A stretch of DNA of 64,000 bases from Solibacillus sp. FSL R7-0682. GTDB taxonomy: Bacteria; Bacillota; Bacilli; Bacillales_A; Planococcaceae. The stretch lies in assembly GCF_038005985.1 (NCBI RefSeq), contig NZ_JBBOUI010000001.1, forward strand, positions 231,501 through 295,500. The letters are read 5' to 3'. Positions 1-8,513 of this stretch are shown in pieces (positions within the stretch are counted from its first letter, which is position 1; every line of letters starts with the position of its first letter). The position numbers and the translations under genes are program-made. Below the pieces are notes generated by a model that did not search any database, was not told the DNA's origin, and saw only the letters and a list, made by a program, of their open reading frames with translations.

Positions 1-314
1 TAGAAGTGACAGGCTTGGGGCCTTATTTTAAACAAGTATTTGTTTCTGAAAATACAGGTTTTCAAAAGCCGATGAAGCAATTTTTCGATTATGTATTTGA
101 GAGAATTCCACATTTTGACCCAGCAAAAGCGATTATAATTGGAGACTCTTATAGCGCTGATATTATTGGCGGTGCTGGTGCTGGAATAGATACATGTTGG
201 CTCAATCCTTTACATAAGGAGGCAACACACGAAATTAAAGCAACTTATACAATCGAAAAGCTTGCGCAATTACTTCCTATTTTAGAACAAAGTGAAATGG
301 CCTTAAATAAATAG
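1..314 (+). CDS. HAD-family nucleotidase (YjjG/YfnB type), C-terminal part
   Basis: The reading frame is open at the left window edge, so this is the 3' part of a gene starting upstream. About 103 residues remain. They hold the C-terminal HAD signatures: FQKPMKQFFDYV with the motif III lysine, and IIIGDSYSADIIGGAGAGI, the motif IV GDS plus acidic region that binds Mg. This layout is typical of YjjG/YfnB noncanonical pyrimidine nucleotidases, which dephosphorylate nucleoside monophosphates in the cytoplasm. The substrate is an inference from family resemblance; another HAD phosphatase is possible. It ends at a TAG with no obvious strong terminator before the next gene. Confidence 0.8.
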   Translation, partial: EVTGLGPYFKQVFVSENTGFQKPMKQFFDYVFERIPHFDPAKAIIIGDSYSADIIGGAGAGIDTCWLNPLHKEATHEIKATYTIEKLAQLLPILEQSEMALNK

Positions 315-452
315 TTAATCATAGTACTTTTTTGATAGTTCATCTAATCTTGAGTGTCAAATGATATAGCAAATATAGTCAATAGGTGCATAGTAAAGAA
401 TTTCGATGTTTGATAAAATAGTAGTTAACGATTCACGCAGGGAGTGAGTATA

Positions 453-1115
453 ATGACACTATTTTTTCTAATTGTATTTATTGCTATTATTGGTTATTTT
501 TCGATTAATATTTATCTTCATGATAATACGTCATTTTACAAATTAACGGGTTATTCTTATTTTGATTTACTAACGAAGAAAAAAGTAAGATTAACGAATA
601 AATTAGTAAATGCATTTGATACAACAAATGGCTCTCAAAAAGTTTTAGTTAATTTGCAAGTGCCTTCAAATGGAGAATTACATCAAATTGATGTGGTTCT
701 ATTACATGAATCAGGAATTTATGTAATTAATGTAAAAGAAATGACAGGTTGGATTAATGGCCGTGAGCAAGACATTCATTGGACACAATTACTACATAGA
801 AATAAGTCGAACTTATTTGGCAATCCAATCCATGAAGCGAAGCGTTTCAAATATGCGCTACAAGATCAACTACCGGATATGAATGAAGAATTATTCGACA
901 CGCTTGTAATTTTTACAAATGATTGTGCGTTCCAACAGATTGAATTACATTCTGAAGGTACGGAAGTAATTAAAGCTTCCGATCTAAAAAAATGGGTGAA
1001 CACCTTAGATGGAAAGCGTTTATCGGATACTGAAATTCAGTCGGTTTATACAGCACTTGAAGGTATGATGAATGTAAAAGATACAACATTAAAATTAAAA
1101 AACTCAATGGCATAA
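453..1115 (+). CDS. NERD-domain membrane-anchored protein
   Basis: A 220-residue protein. The ATG at 453 is preferred over the in-frame GTG at 444 because GGAGTG at 441-446 sits 6 bases before it. Residues 1-20 form one hydrophobic N-terminal helix, probably a membrane anchor. The following region, with LHQIDVVLLHESGIYVINV and then EMTGWINGRE, is the core of the NERD (nuclease-related) domain, whose D and E-x-K-like residues resemble those of restriction-type nucleases. Here the position after the beta strand reads VKE. NERD proteins are common and mostly uncharacterised in Bacillales. Nuclease activity is not shown. It is a single gene ending in its own terminator. Confidence 0.75.
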   Translation: MTLFFLIVFIAIIGYFSINIYLHDNTSFYKLTGYSYFDLLTKKKVRLTNKLVNAFDTTNGSQKVLVNLQVPSNGELHQIDVVLLHESGIYVINVKEMTGWINGREQDIHWTQLLHRNKSNLFGNPIHEAKRFKYALQDQLPDMNEELFDTLVIFTNDCAFQQIELHSEGTEVIKASDLKKWVNTLDGKRLSDTEIQSVYTALEGMMNVKDTTLKLKNSMA

Positions 1116-1135
1116 AAAATTAAAATGTAGATAAA

Positions 1136-1177
1136 GGCTGCATGAAAGTCACGTATAACTTTCATGTGGTCTTTTTT
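1136..1177 (+). terminator. Rho-independent terminator after NERD gene
   Basis: A 14-pair stem, including several G-U pairs, is formed by 1136-1149 and 1158-1171 and is followed by six T at 1172-1177. Confidence 0.8.
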
Positions 1178-1307
1178 AATAGGTATTTCAAATGTTGTTT
1201 ATGTATTTGGATCTTAAAAATTTTCGGGATTTGTATTTAAAAACTATCAACTTTTTGATATCCTTCATACGTCTATTAAATAGTATAGATTTGTGGAGGT
1301 TTGGAAG

Positions 1308-2267
1308 ATGGGTAGAATCGTAGCAGTAATTAGCATTGTTTTAGGGGTACTCTTTTTAATCGTAAATCAGTGGAATGTATCGGCTAATGTGACGTTGGCA
1401 AATAAAGAGAAAGTGTTAGCGATTCCTACTTATACCGAACAAAAAGCATTTGCTGAATTTATTCATCATTTGAATGAGCAAGCAGCACCGAACACAACTA
1501 CTTGGAATAAACCGTTTTTTGCAAATGGAGGTTTACCTAAACTGATTCGCGACTGTGAAGCATACATAGAGGTAAAAGAGCTACTTGTTCCAAATGACAT
1601 TCCAGTTGAAGAAAAGGTGCCAGCTGAAAAAGAGCCAGAGCAACAAGGAAATCCAGAGCCACAAGTAAATCTAGAGCGAGAGCCAGACCCTATGACGGAT
1701 CCACAAGAAACGCCAAAGAAAATTGCGCTGACTTTTGATGATGGTCCACATCGCACGATTACAGATGCGATTTTGGAAATACTCCAAAAACACCAAGTAA
1801 AAGCAACGTTCTTTGTGCTTGGGGAAAATGTAGTAGAAAATTTAGATGTATTACATCGAATTAATGAACAAGGTCATGAAATTGCAAATCATTCTTGGAG
1901 TCATAAAAACTTAAAGGGACTTACAAAAGAAGAAATAAGTGAGGAAATTAATCGAACAAACGCGGTTATTTTCGATGCGATTCATACGTACCCAAAAGCA
2001 TATCGCCCACCATATGGGGCAATAGATGACCATGTCAGATCTGCAATTGAAATGATACCTGTTTTATGGAATGTTGATACGCTTGATTGGCAACATAGAA
2101 CACCGGCTATAACGCTAGAAAAAGTAAAGCAGCAAGTAAAGGATAATGGAATAATACTAATGCATGATATTCACGCGGAAACAGCACAAGCTCTAGATCT
2201 TGTCATTACGTTTTTAATTGATGAAGGATATGAGTTTGTAACTACGAGTGAATTAATGAATTATTAA
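1308..2267 (+). CDS. Secreted polysaccharide deacetylase (CE4 family)
   Basis: A 319-residue protein. The ATG at 1308 lies 8 bases after GGAGG, so it is preferred over the GTG at 1293, which would precede that site. Residues 1-22 form a signal peptide or signal anchor. A Pro/Glu-rich linker spans about residues 105-135. The NodB domain follows with all five CE4 motifs: TFDDGP (142-147), HSWSH, RPPYG, DTLDW and ILMHDIH. The Asp and two His bind the metal. The family removes N-acetyl groups from peptidoglycan GlcNAc/MurNAc or chitooligosaccharides outside the membrane, often giving lysozyme resistance. The exact substrate cannot be told from sequence. The gene is monocistronic with its own terminator. 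Confidence 0.88.
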   Translation: MGRIVAVISIVLGVLFLIVNQWNVSANVTLANKEKVLAIPTYTEQKAFAEFIHHLNEQAAPNTTTWNKPFFANGGLPKLIRDCEAYIEVKELLVPNDIPVEEKVPAEKEPEQQGNPEPQVNLEREPDPMTDPQETPKKIALTFDDGPHRTITDAILEILQKHQVKATFFVLGENVVENLDVLHRINEQGHEIANHSWSHKNLKGLTKEEISEEINRTNAVIFDAIHTYPKAYRPPYGAIDDHVRSAIEMIPVLWNVDTLDWQHRTPAITLEKVKQQVKDNGIILMHDIHAETAQALDLVITFLIDEGYEFVTTSELMNY

Positions 2268-2281
2268 ATTAATAATTTTTA

Positions 2282-2311
2282 GGGAATAGCAATAGCTATT
2301 TCCTTTTTTTT
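2282..2311 (+). terminator. Terminator after polysaccharide deacetylase
   Basis: Stem GGGAATAGC (2282-2290) pairs with GCTATTTCC (2295-2303), followed by a run of T to about 2310. Confidence 0.85.
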
Positions 2312-2365
2312 ATTGTTCGGAAATATGTTACGATACAATCGAACATGAAAGAAGGAGGATCCGTG

Positions 2366-3205
2366 ATGGGTCTATTATCAAAACGTGCGTTAAGTATTAA
2401 GCAATTGCAACAATATATAGAAATTTTTGCGTGTCCGATATGTAGTGAGCAAATGGACATCAGTGAAGAAGGGAAAATGAGCTGTTCAAATGGACATTCT
2501 TTTGATGTCTCAAAGCAAGGCTATTTATATTTGTTGAGTCGACCTGTAAATTCAATGTATGGCAAAGAACTGTTTGAATCACGTCATGCTGTCATTAACG
2601 CAGGCATCTATGATGAATTGCAAAATGCAATTGTTAATGAAGTAACAGTAGAATCACCGGTACTACTCGATACAGGTTCAGGAGAAGGGTCACATTTACA
2701 CCGTATATGCGAGCAACTGCCTCGTTCAATAGGTGTCGGGATTGATATCTCAAAGGAAGGTATTATAGCAGCAGCAAAGTTTTACACAGAAGAATTATGG
2801 TGTGTAGGAGATTTAGCAAATAGCCCATTTAATGAGGGGTCCTTTGATGTTATTTTAAATATTTTATCCCCAGCTAATTATGATGAGTTTAAACGTCTAT
2901 TAAAGCCGGGTGGAAAGGTAATTAAAGTTGTACCACAAGAAAACTATTTAAAGGAATTACGGGTGCAAGCATTTGCGGATTCAGAGAAGGAAAGCTATAC
3001 GAACACACAAACTGTTGAACGCTTTATAGAAAGCTTTGATATCGTAAAAGTAAAGCGTATAACGTATACAATGCCATTACCTTCAGAACTTGTGCAAAAG
3101 CTACTTGAAATGACACCAATGGGCTGGCATATTGATAATAAAGAAAACATTCACCTACAGGAAATTACGATTGATTTAGATTTATTAATTGGAATGGAGA
3201 GGTAA
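2366..3205 (+). CDS. rlmA: 23S rRNA (guanine-N1) methyltransferase, RlmA/TlrB family
   Basis: A 279-residue protein. The ATG at 2366 is placed 7 bases after GGAGG; the upstream ATG at 2345 lies before that site. An N-terminal zinc ribbon has Cys23, Cys26, Cys40 and His44. It is followed by a Rossmann methyltransferase core whose SAM-binding motif is LLDTGSGEGSHL, then an acidic GVGIDISKEG. This two-part layout is diagnostic of RlmA(I) (G745) and RlmA(II)/TlrB (G748), which modify hairpin 35 of 23S rRNA at the peptide exit tunnel. The exact target base is not predictable here; Gram-positive members usually hit G748 and affect macrolide (tylosin) response. Only 3 bases separate it from the next gene, so the two are likely co-transcribed. 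Confidence 0.85.
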   Translation: MGLLSKRALSIKQLQQYIEIFACPICSEQMDISEEGKMSCSNGHSFDVSKQGYLYLLSRPVNSMYGKELFESRHAVINAGIYDELQNAIVNEVTVESPVLLDTGSGEGSHLHRICEQLPRSIGVGIDISKEGIIAAAKFYTEELWCVGDLANSPFNEGSFDVILNILSPANYDEFKRLLKPGGKVIKVVPQENYLKELRVQAFADSEKESYTNTQTVERFIESFDIVKVKRITYTMPLPSELVQKLLEMTPMGWHIDNKENIHLQEITIDLDLLIGMER

Positions 3206-3208
3206 CGG

Positions 3209-4093
3209 ATGAAAGACATATTAGTATTAGGTGGCACACGTTTCTTTGGGAGGAAGTTAGTAGAGAGATTACTTGAAGCAAATCACCGTGTAACGATTGT
3301 GACACGAGGGCAATCTCAAAACTCATTTGGCACTCAAGTAGAGCATATTCAAGTTGACCGAACAAATGTAGAAGCATTTAAAGCTGCAGTAGCAGGAAGA
3401 AAATTTGATGTTGTATATGATAATATTTGCTATTCACCGAATGAAGCAAAGCAGTTTTGTGAAATTTTTAATGGTTCGATTGGAAAGCTTGTTTTTACTT
3501 CTACTTTATCTACATATGAAGCAACTGGAAAGGCACATGATGAGGCTGATTTTGATCCGTATTCATATGAGATTGTGATGGGAAATACAACAGATTTCAC
3601 TTATGGGGAAGGCAAACGTTTAGCAGAGGCAGTCTTTTATAAATATGCCGAGTTCCCAGTTGTAGCGGTACGTTTCCCAATTGTAATGGGGGACGATGAT
3701 TATACACGTCGCCTACATTTCCACGTTGAGCGTATTTTACAGGATGAGCCAATTGGATTTGTCAATATGGATGCTGAAATGTCTTTTATCCAAGCAACAG
3801 AAGCTGCCCGCTTTTTAGAGTGGGCTGGAATGAATGCAGTTGAAGGACCAATTAATGCAACAGCAAATGGGGTTATTTCTCTGAAAGACTTAATTGCCCT
3901 CATTGAAGAAAAAACAGAAAAACGTGCAAAAATTGCATTACTGGGAACAGATGAAATTCGTTCACCGTATGCTGTGCCCGCTTCTTGGTATATGACGACC
4001 GAAAAAGCACAAAAAGCAGGTTTTACGTTTAGTGAGTTAAATGATTGGCTTCCATCATTAGTTGAAGCAATTGTAGAATCCAGTGCAAAATAG
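3209..4093 (+). CDS. NAD(P)-dependent epimerase/dehydratase family (extended SDR)
   Basis: A 294-residue protein beginning directly with the Rossmann motif LVLGGTRFFGR (GxxxxxG) of the atypical/extended SDR group. The catalytic YxxxK pair appears as YGEGK near residue 133, after the STLSTYE strand carrying the Ser/Thr. The family includes sugar-nucleotide epimerases and chloroplast CSP41-like proteins; the substrate here is unknown. The SD GGAGAGG lies in the last codons of the upstream rRNA methyltransferase gene, indicating translational linkage. No terminator was seen before the downstream acyltransferase gene, so these three may form one transcript. Confidence 0.78.
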   Translation: MKDILVLGGTRFFGRKLVERLLEANHRVTIVTRGQSQNSFGTQVEHIQVDRTNVEAFKAAVAGRKFDVVYDNICYSPNEAKQFCEIFNGSIGKLVFTSTLSTYEATGKAHDEADFDPYSYEIVMGNTTDFTYGEGKRLAEAVFYKYAEFPVVAVRFPIVMGDDDYTRRLHFHVERILQDEPIGFVNMDAEMSFIQATEAARFLEWAGMNAVEGPINATANGVISLKDLIALIEEKTEKRAKIALLGTDEIRSPYAVPASWYMTTEKAQKAGFTFSELNDWLPSLVEAIVESSAK

Positions 4094-4161
4094 TGGGCGT
4101 TGAATGAACTTACTAGTTTCGATTACAATACAATAAGATTAAGAATAAGGTAGGATAAAAC

Positions 4162-4764
4162 GTGTATAAATTTATTGCAAGTGTTGTAAATACAATTTTA
4201 AAGGTTAATGGTGCAAAGGCTAAAGTTTATGGACTTGAAAATGTGCCGAAAGAAGGCGGATTTGTTATAGCATGTACACATAATGGCTATATTGATATTT
4301 TAAATTTGGGTGTATCCATTTACCCGCGTGAAATTCATTTTATGGCAAAAAAGCAATTGTTTGAAATGAAGGGATTAGGTTGGCTCATTAAAAATTTAAA
4401 TGCCTTTCCAGTAGATCGTGATAATCCAGGTCCAAGTGTAATTAAAATTCCACGTCAGCTTATTAAAGATGGCAAAATTGTTGGGATTTTCCCAAGCGGT
4501 ACACGTAGCTCAGAAAATAGCGAGCTAAAGGCAGGGGCTGTGACGATTGCGCAATTATCAAAGGCACAAATTGTGCCCGCTGCTTATATTGGTCCTAAAA
4601 ATGCTAAAGGGGTATTTAAACGTCAAAAGGGGTATTTAGTTTATGGTAAGCCCTTCACAGTAGAAGGTGGAAAAGAAGGGCGCGATGAGTCTATCCAATT
4701 TTTAGAGGCGGAGCTAACGCGATTAACGAATCAACTAAAGGAAATGCATCCTGAAGTTCGCTAG
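4162..4764 (+). CDS. plsC: 1-acyl-sn-glycerol-3-phosphate acyltransferase
   Basis: A 200-residue protein with a GTG start, preceded by AAGGTAGG. It carries the AGPAT motifs: THNGYID (the H-x4-D catalytic pair), NAFPVDRD, and FPSGTRS (the glycerol-3-phosphate-binding EGTRS equivalent, with S in place of E). A late hydrophobic VPAAYIG segment matches block IV. PlsC-type enzymes acylate lysophosphatidate at position 2 on the cytoplasmic membrane face to make phosphatidate. The length is normal for short Firmicute PlsC proteins. The Ser in the third motif is a modest deviation, so other lysophospholipid acceptors are possible. It is followed by a terminator. Confidence 0.85.
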   Translation: MYKFIASVVNTILKVNGAKAKVYGLENVPKEGGFVIACTHNGYIDILNLGVSIYPREIHFMAKKQLFEMKGLGWLIKNLNAFPVDRDNPGPSVIKIPRQLIKDGKIVGIFPSGTRSSENSELKAGAVTIAQLSKAQIVPAAYIGPKNAKGVFKRQKGYLVYGKPFTVEGGKEGRDESIQFLEAELTRLTNQLKEMHPEVR

Positions 4765-4809
4765 CGAAGATTTCTTATTAATCGTTCATATTGAGATACC
4801 GACAATAAA

Positions 4810-4853
4810 AGCTGTACTTAACGTTTTTTCCACGTTGGGTACAGTTTCTTTTC
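4810..4853 (+). terminator. Terminator after plsC
   Basis: A 14-pair stem with G-U pairs is formed by 4810-4823 and 4833-4846, with a T-rich tail (TCTTTTCT). Confidence 0.75.
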
Positions 4854-4869
4854 TAGAGGAGGAGTATAG

Positions 4870-5331
4870 ATGAAGCGAGTGCTATTTGTATGTTTAGGGA
4901 ATATTTGTCGTTCACCAATGGCCGAAGCGGTGATGCGTGACTTAGTAGAAAAGCGAGGCTTGAGTGATCGAATTGAGGTAGATTCGGCGGGAACGAGTAA
5001 TTATCATATAGGAGAGCCACCACATAGAGGTACAATGGCAAAATTACAAGAATTCAATATTACGACGAGTGGAATGAAGGCGCGCCAGTTACGTAGTTCT
5101 GATTTAGAGGAATTTGATTATATTGCTTGTATGGATGCGAATAATGTATCAAATACAAAGGAAATGTTAAGGGCATTAGATCATCCAAAAATTTACCGTT
5201 TTTTAGATTTAACATCCCATAAAAAAGACGTACCAGATCCATGGTATACAGGAGATTTTAAAGAAACTTATGAGTTGTGTGTAGAAGGCTGCGAGGCATT
5301 ACTAGCACGTATAGTGAGTGAAGGATTTTAA
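4870..5331 (+). CDS. Low-molecular-weight protein tyrosine phosphatase
   Basis: A 153-residue protein with GAGGAGGAG just upstream of the ATG. The catalytic loop is CLGNICRS with nucleophile Cys8 and Arg14. The general acid is Asp123 in DPWY. Both are complete, so the enzyme should be active. The family dephosphorylates phosphotyrosine (or phosphoarginine in the YwlE subgroup). The residue after the P-loop cysteine is Leu and the position before the second Cys is Ile, so YwlE-type arginine phosphatase cannot be excluded. B. subtilis YfkJ and YwlE are the nearest named relatives from memory. It stands alone and no kinase gene is adjacent. Confidence 0.85.
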   Translation: MKRVLFVCLGNICRSPMAEAVMRDLVEKRGLSDRIEVDSAGTSNYHIGEPPHRGTMAKLQEFNITTSGMKARQLRSSDLEEFDYIACMDANNVSNTKEMLRALDHPKIYRFLDLTSHKKDVPDPWYTGDFKETYELCVEGCEALLARIVSEGF

Positions 5332-5343
5332 TAAGATATGTGT

Positions 5344-5377
5344 GCGGTATGAAATTACTATTCCATACCGCTTTTTT
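5344..5377 (+). terminator. Terminator between phosphatase gene and anti-sigma gene
   Basis: GCGGTATG (5344-5351) pairs with CATACCGC (5364-5371), followed by six T on the plus strand. Convergent with the minus-strand gene that ends at 5396. Confidence 0.8.
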
Positions 5378-5395
5378 AGTAAAATTAGCAACACT

Positions 5396-6766
5396 TTATG
5401 GGTGGTGCACAGTAAGTTCTTTTGTTTGTTGTGTCTTGCTGTTTTGCCAATGAAAAATTGATTCGTTTTCATAATTTTCTATATCGGCAACTTCGAGTAG
5501 AATCGTCTGATCGTTTTGCCAACTAAAATCCCGTACCGGATAAAAATAGCCACTAAAATAAAAATCTCCTGAGGCTGGTACTTCCGTAAGTAACGAATTT
5601 AAATTGACAAGTTGTAACATTGTTCTTGAAATGGATGCTTTCCCGTAAGAATCTTGGTTTACGAATGGGAAAATTACCTTTTGACCGTTTGGTGATAATT
5701 CATATTGCCCAAGGGTGCCCCAAGTTTGAGCAATGGTTGAAACTTGTTCATTTTTTCGCTGTACGATGGCAAGCTCACAGTTTAAATTGTCACAAAAATA
5801 GCTAAATACCCCAATTTCTGAATCTTCATAGTCAAATAAAGGCTCGTAAGTCATTGAAAACGAAGTTGCATCTGACCGATACATAATCAGAGGATCTAAA
5901 AACTTCAACTTACTTAGAGGGAGACGCTCTTCATGCCCCGTTGTAACATTTTGAAAAGGAATGACTTCATTTGAAACTTGATTAGGGGATGCATTAATAG
6001 AAGCGAGTAGAGATATTACTTCATAGCCATCTTCCGTTTTATAAATTTGTGCGATTAAGCCATAGTTTTCAGCAAAGAAATCTTGATTTTCTCCATTTTC
6101 TAAAGGCTCTGTAATTTGTATGACATTTTCAAAGGTTGTGTAGGGCGTTTTAAATTGTGAATGGAAAGTTACCGTTTTCCCTTCAAATGTTTCCCCATTT
6201 TGTAGTGGCCATTTTAAAAGAGTGGAAATGGGTGCAAATGTTTTGAGTTGATTAATAGTGAGCTCTGTTTTACTTGCATCGACCATTTCTTCAAAAACGA
6301 GTTCTATCGCATCCTCAGAAATATGATATATGTTGCGCATAGTAGCACCACTGTTGTTCTCCATTACTTCAACAAAATCTTCATTCAACCATGTTGTTGT
6401 TTCAGTAAAGGTAGCATATTCATTCCCACTACCCAAAAAGTAAGCAACATCTCCATCCGCTTTAAAATATTTTCGTAATGAATTCGTCAAGTCTCCGTCG
6501 TCCTCATTGAGTTGAGGGTGTGTGATTGTTTCATTCGGAGGTGGGTTTGCTACAGTGTTAGAAAGACTGGACTCCCAAGGATTCAAGACAAATAAAAGCG
6601 CACCTAATAGTGCTATAAACGACGCAAAGGTTATATAATACCGTTTGTTCACGTTGTTTTTAGGCTTTTGAAGCCGTTTTTGTTGTTCTACTTTAGCCAT
6701 GACAGATTCCGCCCGTTTTTTTGTATCGCTCATTTTTTTTTCCAATTGCCTTTTTACTTCATTCAT
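5396..6766 (-). CDS. Membrane-anchored anti-sigma-factor-like protein with large outer domain
   Basis: A 456-residue protein starting at the ATG at 6766, whose SD GGAGGTG is 7 bases upstream. The first ~40 residues are charged and cytoplasmic (sequence MNEVKRQLEKKMSDTKKR). One transmembrane helix spans roughly residues 43-62 (ITFASFIALLGALLFVL). About 390 residues are predicted outside, ending in short stretches like LSPNGQKVIFPF and FSWQNDQTILLEV that resemble TolB/WD40-type beta-propeller blades. The start overlaps the end of the ECF sigma gene by 8 bases, the usual order for sigma then anti-sigma. The assignment rests on that context and topology; I recognise no named anti-sigma domain. 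The outer domain could be the stress sensor. Confidence 0.62.
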   Translation of the reverse strand: MNEVKRQLEKKMSDTKKRAESVMAKVEQQKRLQKPKNNVNKRYYITFASFIALLGALLFVLNPWESSLSNTVANPPPNETITHPQLNEDDGDLTNSLRKYFKADGDVAYFLGSGNEYATFTETTTWLNEDFVEVMENNSGATMRNIYHISEDAIELVFEEMVDASKTELTINQLKTFAPISTLLKWPLQNGETFEGKTVTFHSQFKTPYTTFENVIQITEPLENGENQDFFAENYGLIAQIYKTEDGYEVISLLASINASPNQVSNEVIPFQNVTTGHEERLPLSKLKFLDPLIMYRSDATSFSMTYEPLFDYEDSEIGVFSYFCDNLNCELAIVQRKNEQVSTIAQTWGTLGQYELSPNGQKVIFPFVNQDSYGKASISRTMLQLVNLNSLLTEVPASGDFYFSGYFYPVRDFSWQNDQTILLEVADIENYENESIFHWQNSKTQQTKELTVHHP

Positions 6767-7277
6767 TTGAAAGCACCTCCCATTCATCCATTGACAATTG
6801 CTCCTTTAGCAACTGCCTGGCTCTCCTCAGCCTTGTTTTTACTGTATTATCAGATAAGGAAAGTATCGTAGATATTTCTAAGATAGATAGCTCTTCATAA
6901 TAGTAGTGAATTACGACCTCTCTTAAATGAAGTGGTAAATTTAGTACAGCGTTAGCAATATCTAATCGTTCCTCTTGTTGTACGAGGTGTGCCTGTTCTT
7001 TTTTAGTTAAAGAAAATCGATTAGTCAAAAAGAGTTTCCGATACCTCCAGCTTTTTAAATAATCCTTACATTTATTAATTGTAATTCGAACGAGATAGGT
7101 TTTTAATGAAGAGCGCTCCTCAAATTGCTCAAATTTTTCGTAATAGGATAAAAACGTATCCTGTACGATATCCTCTGCCACGTGCCAATCCTTTACATAT
7201 AAGTATGCAATTTTTAATAATGGTTCTGTATAAGACTTCATAATTTCTTGGAAAGCAAGTTCTTCTGAAAGTAGCAT
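6759..7277 (-). CDS. ECF (extracytoplasmic function) sigma factor
   Basis: A 172-residue protein. The ATG at 7277 follows AAAGGAGG by 8 bases. Upstream in-frame TTG/ATG codons lack such a site. Region 2 contains HVAEDIVQDTFLSYYEKFEQF, the -10 recognition and core-binding signature. Region 4 contains LPLHLREVVIHYYYEELSILEIS then NTVKTRLRRARQLLKEQL, the helix-turn-helix for the -35. This two-domain architecture without regions 1 and 3 is that of ECF sigma factors. Its stop overlaps the start of the presumed anti-sigma gene. A matching ECF-type promoter lies 39-65 bases upstream of the start, suggesting autoregulation. The regulon and signal are unknown. Confidence 0.9.
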   Translation of the reverse strand: MLLSEELAFQEIMKSYTEPLLKIAYLYVKDWHVAEDIVQDTFLSYYEKFEQFEERSSLKTYLVRITINKCKDYLKSWRYRKLFLTNRFSLTKKEQAHLVQQEERLDIANAVLNLPLHLREVVIHYYYEELSILEISTILSLSDNTVKTRLRRARQLLKEQLSMDEWEVLSNE

Positions 7278-7315
7278 AAAGCATTCCTCCTTTCTAGAAA
7301 GGTTCTTTAACATTA

Positions 7316-7342
7316 GACGAGACAACAACTGGTTGCGTTTTA
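7316..7342 (-). promoter_or_regulatory. Candidate autoregulatory ECF promoter
   Basis: Read on the minus strand: TAAAAC (7342-7337), a 17-base spacer, then CGTC (7319-7316). This closely resembles the TGAAAC...CGTC/CGTA promoters of Bacillus ECF sigma factors (SigW, SigM, SigX). It lies upstream of the sigma gene start at 7277. Confidence 0.55.
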
Positions 7343-7491
7343 CTGAATTGATAAAGTTTTCTCTTCTTTTTTGTTTTCTAAGAAATGGTGGGTATCTTTA
7401 GAAAGGATTGTTGCTTATATTTTAAAGTTAATTCCGATACTAAAAGGGGTATGAATAGGAAAAAGTAGGGAGCTATACTGGAGGGACTTTG

Positions 7492-8349
7492 ATGGAAGTT
7501 AAAGGTAGAAGGAAAAGTAGTAATGTAGAAGATCGTCGAGGTATGAGTGCAGGGAAAATAGGCGGGGGACTAGGTGGAATTGGAATCGTAATTGCTATTA
7601 TTTTTACATTATTAAATGGTGGGGACACGGGTGATGTATTAGATACAGTGACAAAAAGTATTACGCAAAATGGCCAAACAACGGAAAATTATGAACCAAC
7701 TGCCGAAGAAGAGGAGCTGGCAGAATTTATATCGGTTGTATTAGCAGATACAGAAGATGTTTGGCAGAAAGTTTTTGCAGAAAATGGGATGACTTATCAA
7801 AACCCAACACTTGTTTTATTTACAAATAGTGTGAGTTCAGGATGTGGCTTACAAAACGCAGCGGTTGGACCATTTTATTGTCCAGCAGATTATAAGTTGT
7901 ACATCGATTTGAGTTTCTATAAAGAATTAAAAACACGCTTTAAAGCACCGGGTGATTTCGCTATGGCATATGTTGTCGCCCATGAAGTAGGGCACCATGT
8001 TCAAACTTTAATTGGTACATCTCAAGAAGTTCACGCATTAAGCGGTAAAGTATCGCAAGCTCAGTATAATGAGCAAGTAAAGCGTTTGGAATTGCAGGCT
8101 GACTATTTAGCAGGCGTATGGGCGCATCATGTTCAAAATAAGGGATACTTAGAAGCGGGAGATTTTGAAGAGGCATTATCTGCGGCTAATGCAATTGGAG
8201 ATGACACATTACAAATGGAAGCACAGGGCTATGTTGTCCCAGAAAGTTTCACACATGGTACAAGTGAGCAGCGAATGCGTTGGTTTAAAAGGGGATTTGA
8301 GTTTGGAACACTTGAAGGCGGAAATACTTTTAAAGCAAGTGATTTGTAA
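7492..8349 (+). CDS. Membrane-anchored neutral zinc metallopeptidase (YpfJ-like)
   Basis: A 285-residue protein. The ATG at 7492 is about 8 bases after GGAGGG. N-terminal basic residues (GRRKSSNVEDRRG) are followed by a Gly-rich transmembrane segment at about 24-42. The catalytic HEVGHH is at residues 164-169 and a third acidic ligand region ELQAD follows about 40 residues later. This matches the putative neutral zinc metallopeptidase family (COG2321, YpfJ). A Cys pair (SSGCGLQ and YCPADY) in the front part is conserved in the family and may form a disulfide outside the membrane. Substrates are unknown. It is divergent from the ECF sigma gene across about 210 bases; a functional link is possible but unproven. 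Confidence 0.88.
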   Translation: MEVKGRRKSSNVEDRRGMSAGKIGGGLGGIGIVIAIIFTLLNGGDTGDVLDTVTKSITQNGQTTENYEPTAEEEELAEFISVVLADTEDVWQKVFAENGMTYQNPTLVLFTNSVSSGCGLQNAAVGPFYCPADYKLYIDLSFYKELKTRFKAPGDFAMAYVVAHEVGHHVQTLIGTSQEVHALSGKVSQAQYNEQVKRLELQADYLAGVWAHHVQNKGYLEAGDFEEALSAANAIGDDTLQMEAQGYVVPESFTHGTSEQRMRWFKRGFEFGTLEGGNTFKASDL

Positions 8350-8356
8350 TTAATTT

Positions 8357-8390
8357 CCTCTAGTGGGTCTTAATTCACTAGAGGTTTTTT
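8357..8390 (+). terminator. Terminator after metallopeptidase gene
   Basis: CCTCTAGTG (8357-8365) pairs with CACTAGAGG (8376-8384), followed by TTTTTT. Confidence 0.9.
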
Positions 8391-8513
8391 ATTTTTTTTT
8401 GGCAGAGTAATTTATCTTTTTTTGCGCTTTATGTATAATAAATAGGTTAAAAAATATTTTTTCGTTTTTTTAGAAACGTTTCCTTTATAGATGAATGAAA
8501 GTGAGTGGAAAAA

